A stretch of 64,000 bases of DNA from NCBI RefSeq assembly GCF_047675955.1, contig NC_132912.1, positions 79,632,382 through 79,696,381 of the forward strand, read 5' to 3'. Below are positions 59,301-64,000 of the stretch, piece after piece. The notes beneath the pieces are model-generated. The model saw nothing but the letters and a program-made list of their open reading frames with translations. It searched no databases and was not told the DNA's origin. Every line of letters begins with the position of its first letter. Position 1 is the stretch's first letter. Source of the stretch: Chlorocebus sabaeus. Taxonomy: Eukaryota > Chordata > Mammalia > Primates > Cercopithecidae. The position numbers were made by a program, and so were the translations under genes.

Positions 59301-59578
59301 GGCTGGGCACGGTGGCTCACGCCTGTAATCCCAGCATTTTGGGAGGCCAAGGTGGGGAGATCACTTGAGATAAGGAGTTTGAGACCAGCTTGGTCAACAT
59401 GGCAAAACCCCATCTCTACTAAAAATATAAGAAGTAGCCGGGCATGGCGGTGGGCACCTGTGATCCCAGCTACTCAGGAGGCTGCGGTAGGCGAATCGCT
59501 TGAACCCAAGAGGCAGAGGTTGCAGTGAGTGGGGATTGCACCACTGTGCTCTAACCTGGGCGATGGAGTGAGATTCCT
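59301..59578 (+). mobile_element. AluS-type SINE
   Basis: GGCTGGGCACGGTGGCTCACGCC ... CTAACCTGGGCGATGGAGTGAGATTCC; the expected poly(A) tail is replaced by TC and TA repeats. Confidence 0.92.
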
Positions 59579-59579
59579 T

Positions 59580-59596
59580 ATCTCTCTCTCTCTCTG

Positions 59597-59628
<32 letters not shown>

Positions 59629-59629
59629 T
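59580..59629 (+). repeat. (TC)n(TA)n compound microsatellite
   Basis: TC repeats (with one GT) run into about ten TA units, at the tail position of the preceding Alu. Confidence 0.95.
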
Positions 59630-60260
59630 ATGAATTATGAATTTGATTAATACAAATAAGTATGTTAATTTGATTAAATTTAGACTTACAGTTTACTCTT
59701 CTTTGACGTCAGGTAGTCTTTCAGCCTGCACTTTTGATTATTCTCTAAGTCCCCATAACAGTTTTGAACCTATAGAAAACTGCTTTTCAACAACAGATAT
59801 TGGCTAATGGGCAATATTGTGATGAAGTAGATGCTAGCATTGCCAAGGCTGCCTATTGCCCCAGTGTTGATGTTTAGCCCTACAGGTGACCGGACTTGCT
59901 AGCAGGCCAACATGAGTAGCCAGTTGGCTATAAATGTGTGCCAGCTGTCCCGACAGTGGCTGAATGGAGCTCCAGTAGGCAGGTTGTGTTTAGAGAAAAC
60001 CAAGAAGAAAATAACATGTTAACGGGAATAAACCGTTTGGGGTCAAAATAACAGTCCCATGTTTTTGTACTTGTGTGAGATATAAAAAGAAAACTTGAGT
60101 GTCAATTAGGCTTAGTATGAACTTCCAAACATTCTTGCCCATGCTTGTGCACCTCCAAGGAAGTGGCTGGACGAAGGCAGAACTCCCTGAACCTCTCACG
60201 TCTTCGATTGCTCTGGAAAGCCTTGGTGTCCTTACTGCGGTGTTCACTCTCTCCTTACAG
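59630..60260 (+). other. End of intron 1
   Basis: No repeat recognised. The last bases form the pyrimidine-rich 3' splice site (CACTCTCTCCTTACAG) of the first coding exon. Confidence 0.6.
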
Positions 60261-60270
60261 AGTTTTATAA
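60261..60270 (+). other. RHOBTB1: 5'UTR part of the first coding exon
   Basis: Ten bases (AGTTTTATAA) lie between the 3' splice site at 60259-60260 and the ATG. So most of the 5'UTR must come from one or more upstream non-coding exons. Confidence 0.85.
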
Positions 60271-60462
60271 ATGGACGCTGACATGGACTACGAAAGACCC
60301 AACGTTGAAACCATCAAGTGTGTGGTCGTGGGTGACAATGCCGTGGGAAAGACGCGCTTGATCTGTGCCAGGGCATGCAATACCACACTCACGCAGTATC
60401 AGCTGCTGGCCACCCACGTGCCAACCGTGTGGGCGATTGACCAGTACCGCGTGTGCCAGGAG
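60271..60462 (+). CDS. RHOBTB1: RHOBTB1 coding exon 1 (residues 1-64, Rho GTPase domain start)
   Basis: The exon runs 60261-60462: the acceptor CTCTCTCCTTACAG ends at 60260, ten untranslated bases follow, then ATG at 60271. The donor GTAAGA starts at 60463. The 64 codons end exactly on a codon boundary (phase 0). Visible motifs are the P-loop GDNAVGKT at residues 21-28 (G1, nucleotide phosphate binding) and HVPTVW at 49-54, which holds the switch I threonine (T52, G2). The peptide is the conserved RhoBTB N-terminus, and Ala3 and Thr38 point to RHOBTB1 rather than RHOBTB2. The start codon has T at -3 and G at +4, a weak-to-moderate context, but it is the start known for the family. An open frame continues a few codons past the donor; that is intron. 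Confidence 0.97.
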
Positions 60463-60812
60463 GTAAGATGCACAGAGTGTCTTTAGCATCCCTAGGGCGC
60501 ATCATTGCTGGTTACCAGTCTGATTTTTTCAAGGAGGAGCATGGGTAAATTGCACATTCAAAACTAAACTAACCTTTTTAGTGCCACAAAAGTAAAATGC
60601 AAACCGGAGACTATGGCTCTGGGTATCCTGAATGAGGGTTGAGACAGGTGGTTCCAAAAAGGGAATTAAGACTTAGCTTAAATCCCATTAGATAGAATAA
60701 GGAAACTTAATGCAAGTGAATTGAGGGGCACTGAAGGTGCTGACTTGAACACGCTTCTCCTGGGGAACTTCTTACTGACACTGAGCACAGATGCTGTCTC
60801 TCTCTCCTGCAG
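60463..60812 (+). other. Intron between coding exons 1 and 2
   Basis: A 350-bp intron with GTAAGA donor and a long pyrimidine-rich acceptor tract ending TCTCTCCTGCAG. Confidence 0.93.
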
Positions 60813-60916
60813 GTCTTGGAGCGTTCTCGGGATGTTGTTGATGAAGTGAGTGTTTCTCTCAGGCTTTGGGATACTTTTGGTGATCATCACAAAGACAGAC
60901 GCTTTGCATATGGCAG
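60813..60916 (+). CDS. RHOBTB1: RHOBTB1 coding exon 2 (residues 65-98 and part of 99)
   Basis: The acceptor is TCTCTCTCCTGCAG, ending at 60812; the donor is AG|GTAAAC at 60917. The exon is 104 nt: 34 codons in phase with the previous exon plus two bases (AG) of the next codon, which fits Arg99. The product begins VLERSRDVVDEVS, which continues VCQE from the previous exon. The G3 region is WDTFGD (residues 83-88), with the DxxG Asp and Gly at 84 and 87. The position matching catalytic Gln61 of Ras is Asp88, an atypical switch II shared by RhoBTB proteins as I recall the family. The next exon is not in the window. Confidence 0.97.
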
Positions 60917-63900
60917 GTAAACCAAGACTAGTACAGTGCGGTTGAGCTTGAGTGCAATTTCCTTTTCAAAACCAGCAGCTGGTTCACAAATCAACAAAAA
61001 CCACATCATATGGCCTTGAAATGTGTTGGGTTCTGCACTGTGTCTAAGAAAAGAAAAAAGAAAAAAAAAAATGGTATTGTTTCCTGATGTCAAGAAAAGC
61101 AGCATGCCCTGCCAATGAGGAAGTACTGTGTTGAAAACAAGCAGTGGTCAAGCTGGAAGGTTGGCTAGATGAGGATTCTGTAACACCCTCCAACTGCAGG
61201 CTGCTTTGATTGCTGGTTCTCTGTGTAACACTTCACTTGCCTTCTGTTAGAATGTTTTATGTTATTTTGGCACTCGGTCACCCTACTTCAGAAGGACTCT
61301 TTGGTCTTTTCATGACCATATTGGCAGAGTCTAATGTTATTTGCTTTGGGTTTTGTGTTATCTGAAAAGTCTGTTATTTTTATTAGAAGGTCATTTTTAA
61401 AAAAGAAAGAAAAACATCTCTGAAGTCCTTTGCAAGACATACTTCCAAAATGAACGGAAACACTAATGTTTATTTTTTATTTTTAAAAAAAGGAGAAAAA
61501 AATCTAGTAATGGGAAAACTCCTCTAGAAGGACATTAATATGGGTAGGAACATGGTCAAAGTGCCTTAAAATATTTAGCAACCTCTGCTTGCCACCATAA
61601 CTTAACGTCTCTCTCAGTGAAAGGGTTATAGCTATTAAAATCTGGATTAGTGGAGACTTTTTTTTTGCCACTTAATTATAAATGAACACATTTCATTTTA
61701 AGTGTGGAATGTAGATATCATGGCCTTGTTGTCTCTTCTTAACATTAAACATCATGTTACCTTACAGGATTTTATTAGTTAGGAACTCCAAGCACATGAA
61801 TTACTCCTTGGTATCGAGATAAGCATTTCTGAAGATTCTTCTGTTTGTCCAAGCCAGTAGCTCTCTGAACAGACTTTTATTGTCATTTATCTAAGTGGCC
61901 TAAAATAATGAATAAACTGCTGAAAGAGTTTGCCCTATTCCTAGGAATTATTTCACACACTGAAAGAATCTGTGACTTAGACCACTTTTTTCAAGGGGAC
62001 TCAGAAAGAGAGATATGGAAGCAAAACACGGTTTTAATGTCCGCTTGGTAACAAGGACTTTTGAACTTAATATCCGACATCATAGATAGTTTTCTTTTCC
62101 TTGAATTTCCTGGATTTTTTTTTCTTCCTGTAATGTTCTTGATTGTTATCTTAGTTGCCGTTTTGCTTTTTTCTTTTGTCCAATTGTTCTACGTGTAAAA
62201 ATAACAATTATAAATGAACCTGCTTGTAACTGCTGGGCAGTCAGGTTTGTAACCCCTGTGGTTTTGAGGAAGCTTGATTTGATGACTTTAGGCAGTGTAA
62301 GGATAAATACAATAGATTTCAAAGGACTTTTTTATATCCCCACTTCTAAAACGGTGTTGTGAAAATGATGAGCCTGATGATGAGTTAATGGAAATATTTG
62401 GGTTTAGACTCTAGAAACTATTTCAACAGCTCAGTGATTTGTTGCCACTAGAAATGTATGCATTTGTCAATACCTGTGAAAAAAAAATACCACGGAAAAA
62501 AAGAGAAAACAACAACAATGAAATATATTCATTTCAAACAATGAATTTTAACATGACCCCTCAGCGTAAAGCTGGTGCGGTGGTAATAAAAGGGCTGCTT
62601 CATTATCTTGTGAGATTCCTGCATAGCGTTTATTTAATGGCACAATGGCCTTCGTAGATCCACACTGGGCCCTGTCCAGCTACCTGACATAGCTGGAGTC
62701 ATTTTACAATACAACATGCCATACCTGCGTGTGTGTTCCCTCCCAACAAAAATAAGCTGCTCTTTCCTGTGACTCCATCAGTTCAAAGTGCTTTGTTCTG
62801 CTCCCTTGTCTGTAACATTTGGTTCTGTCAACTGTAACCCATTATCCCTTTGGTAGAAACAGGAAGTGCTCCCCCAAGCCAACTTTGATTCTCTGAGGAA
62901 CATAGAGGGGCTTCAGGAACACTCCCGTGTTTCTGGCCACGTTCTCCTTGGGGCCTCACTTTGTGTGCATGTTTGTACCTTGTATTTCCTCTGTCTTTTC
63001 CAATTCCTCACAGCCTCCAGGTGTCTTGACACAGACCCCACCTCTAGTTAAAGAACAAAAACCAGAGCTCCTCTCTCTTGCACTCCAGCATCTCTCTGTA
63101 AATGCTAAATATGTAAGATCACATTGACGTAATGCCAAAAAAAAATTATATTTTTATGGAAAAACCTGAGAGAAGTAGTTCTTTTATTCACTCTAGGTCC
63201 CTGACCAGTACATTTCCCTGCTCTGAGAGAGCTGTTTAATTTCTTAATGACTTCAAGTTTTACCTTTATATCATTCGTGAAGGCGAGGAATCATAATTAT
63301 AGCTTCTGACAATGTTTGTTTTGCAAACCTGTTTTGTGACTGACGTTTTTACTATACTTAGTGAGAATTACAATTCAGTGGGATGTACTCAGACATAAAC
63401 TTTGAGGCATGTGAAATACGTTCCCTATACTTGGAAATGTATTTGAAACCTTTTTAGAATAATTAATTTGATTCTTGTGGTGACAGTGAGAGAAGCCAGA
63501 TTTAAACCAACATGTCTTAGACCTTGCCTTCAGTTTCCTCTGCTTCATAGCAAAAGATAGTTAATAAGTTGCCCCTCAAACATTCTTTGGCATGGACAAG
63601 CTGTAGTTTGCAGAGAGGATTCTGTGGGATGAGGAGTTGTCAGTGGTAGGCAGTTGGCCAACTTGAATTTGCAATGTTCCTGATGTGGTATAACCACAGT
63701 GTTATTGCTCTCTTATGATTTAAATGGAACTATTCTATCCATTTTTTGCCAATTAGAATAAAGTCTTCAATTTATCAAAAACCTGCTGTGTGCCAGTCAA
63801 CACATTAGGTCCTTTGCCAACATTAGTTAATCCTTTCAGGAACTATAGGAGGCAGAGGTGATCTTGGTGCTACCATTGAGTAAAGGGTTGAGTTCTTTTA

Positions 63901-64000
63901 CTACCATAAATTTTCCCAACAACTGAGTCTCAGAGGCAGATTCAAAGTCACTCTGCCTGACTCCTGGCTCTCACTCTTTCCACTGTGCCAAGCTACCTCA
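60917..64000 (+). other. Intron after coding exon 2 (partial)
   Basis: Begins with GTAAAC. I see no further exon before the window ends. Poly(A) stretches occur at 61047-61070 and 62478-62510, and MIR-like sequence at 63770-63960. Confidence 0.7.
63770..63960 (-). repeat. MIR-like SINE sequence
   Basis: TATCAAAAACCTGCTGTGTGCCAGTCAACACATTAGG ... TAACATTAGTTAATCCTTTCAGG-like sequence fits antisense MIR; the end is diverged. Confidence 0.6.

Larger units (their letters stand above)
27629..64000 (+). other. RHOBTB1: RHOBTB1 gene, 5' part (runs off window)
   Basis: The gene span is inferred from three things: a CpG-island promoter with a TATA box, a plausible first exon, and two coding exons whose product is recognisably the N-terminus of RhoBTB1. 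In the family, RhoBTB1 is an atypical Rho GTPase with tandem BTB domains that acts as a cullin-3 substrate adaptor. Residue 3 is Ala (MDAD), as I recall for RHOBTB1, where RHOBTB2 has Ser (MDSD); residue 38 is Thr where RHOBTB2 has Ala. Only 98 complete codons lie here. The transcription start (about 27629) is placed 30 bp downstream of the TATA box and is an inference. Exons after 60916 are outside the window. Confidence 0.9.

Noticed and set aside
60463..60486. Extension of the first coding frame past GAG at 60462
   Set aside because: The GTAAGA donor and the perfect continuation of the protein in the exon at 60813 show this is intron.

Overview
The window is primate nuclear DNA, most likely from an Old World monkey (macaque, baboon or guenon type). 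It is dense in Alu, L1, MaLR LTR, MIR and L2 copies. Three young AluY-type copies (16018, 23907 and 25617) carry changes I know from the cercopithecoid AluYR lineage: a GTAAACCCGGG block instead of GAACCCGGG, and GAGATCCGG(C/T)CAC instead of GAGATCGCGCCAC. No bacterial or viral gene system is present.

The only protein-coding gene I can support is the 5' part of RHOBTB1 on the + strand, which starts about two fifths of the way along. A CpG island (about 27.05-28.36 kb) holds a TATA-containing promoter (TATAAATA at 27599) and a probable non-coding first exon (about 27629-27983). A long first intron follows. The first coding exon is 60261-60462 (ATG at 60271) and the second is 60813-60916. Together they encode residues 1-98 and two bases of codon 99 of a protein I recall as about 696 aa: the start of the Rho-type GTPase domain with P-loop, switch I threonine and an unusual G3 motif. 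The rest of the GTPase domain, the BTB domains and the C-terminus lie beyond 64000.

Region by region: 1-27 kb is upstream intergenic sequence. It holds old L3/CR1, L2 and MIR pieces, several Alus, a Tigger-type DNA transposon (13394-14894) that contains a second copy of sequence found just downstream, and a minus-strand processed pseudogene of ARL2BP (21589-22880). 27.0-28.4 kb is the promoter island. 28.4-60.26 kb is intron 1. Near its start is a textbook-looking AG|GTAAGT recursive-splice site or short 5'UTR exon (30097). Further along is a nested stack of an L1 (42.5-47.6 kb) with LTR and Alu insertions, a pair of Alus sharing one target sequence (50.6-51.2 kb), and a 51-nt 3'-truncated U2 snRNA retrocopy with target-site duplications (58916-58966). 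60.9-64 kb is the intron after the second coding exon.

The points most worth a second look are the candidate recursive splice site, the duplicated 280-bp block in and beside the Tigger element, the ARL2BP retropseudogene, the U2 fragment and the short upstream ORF in the putative first exon. Repeat family names come from remembered consensus sequences and were not checked by a search.
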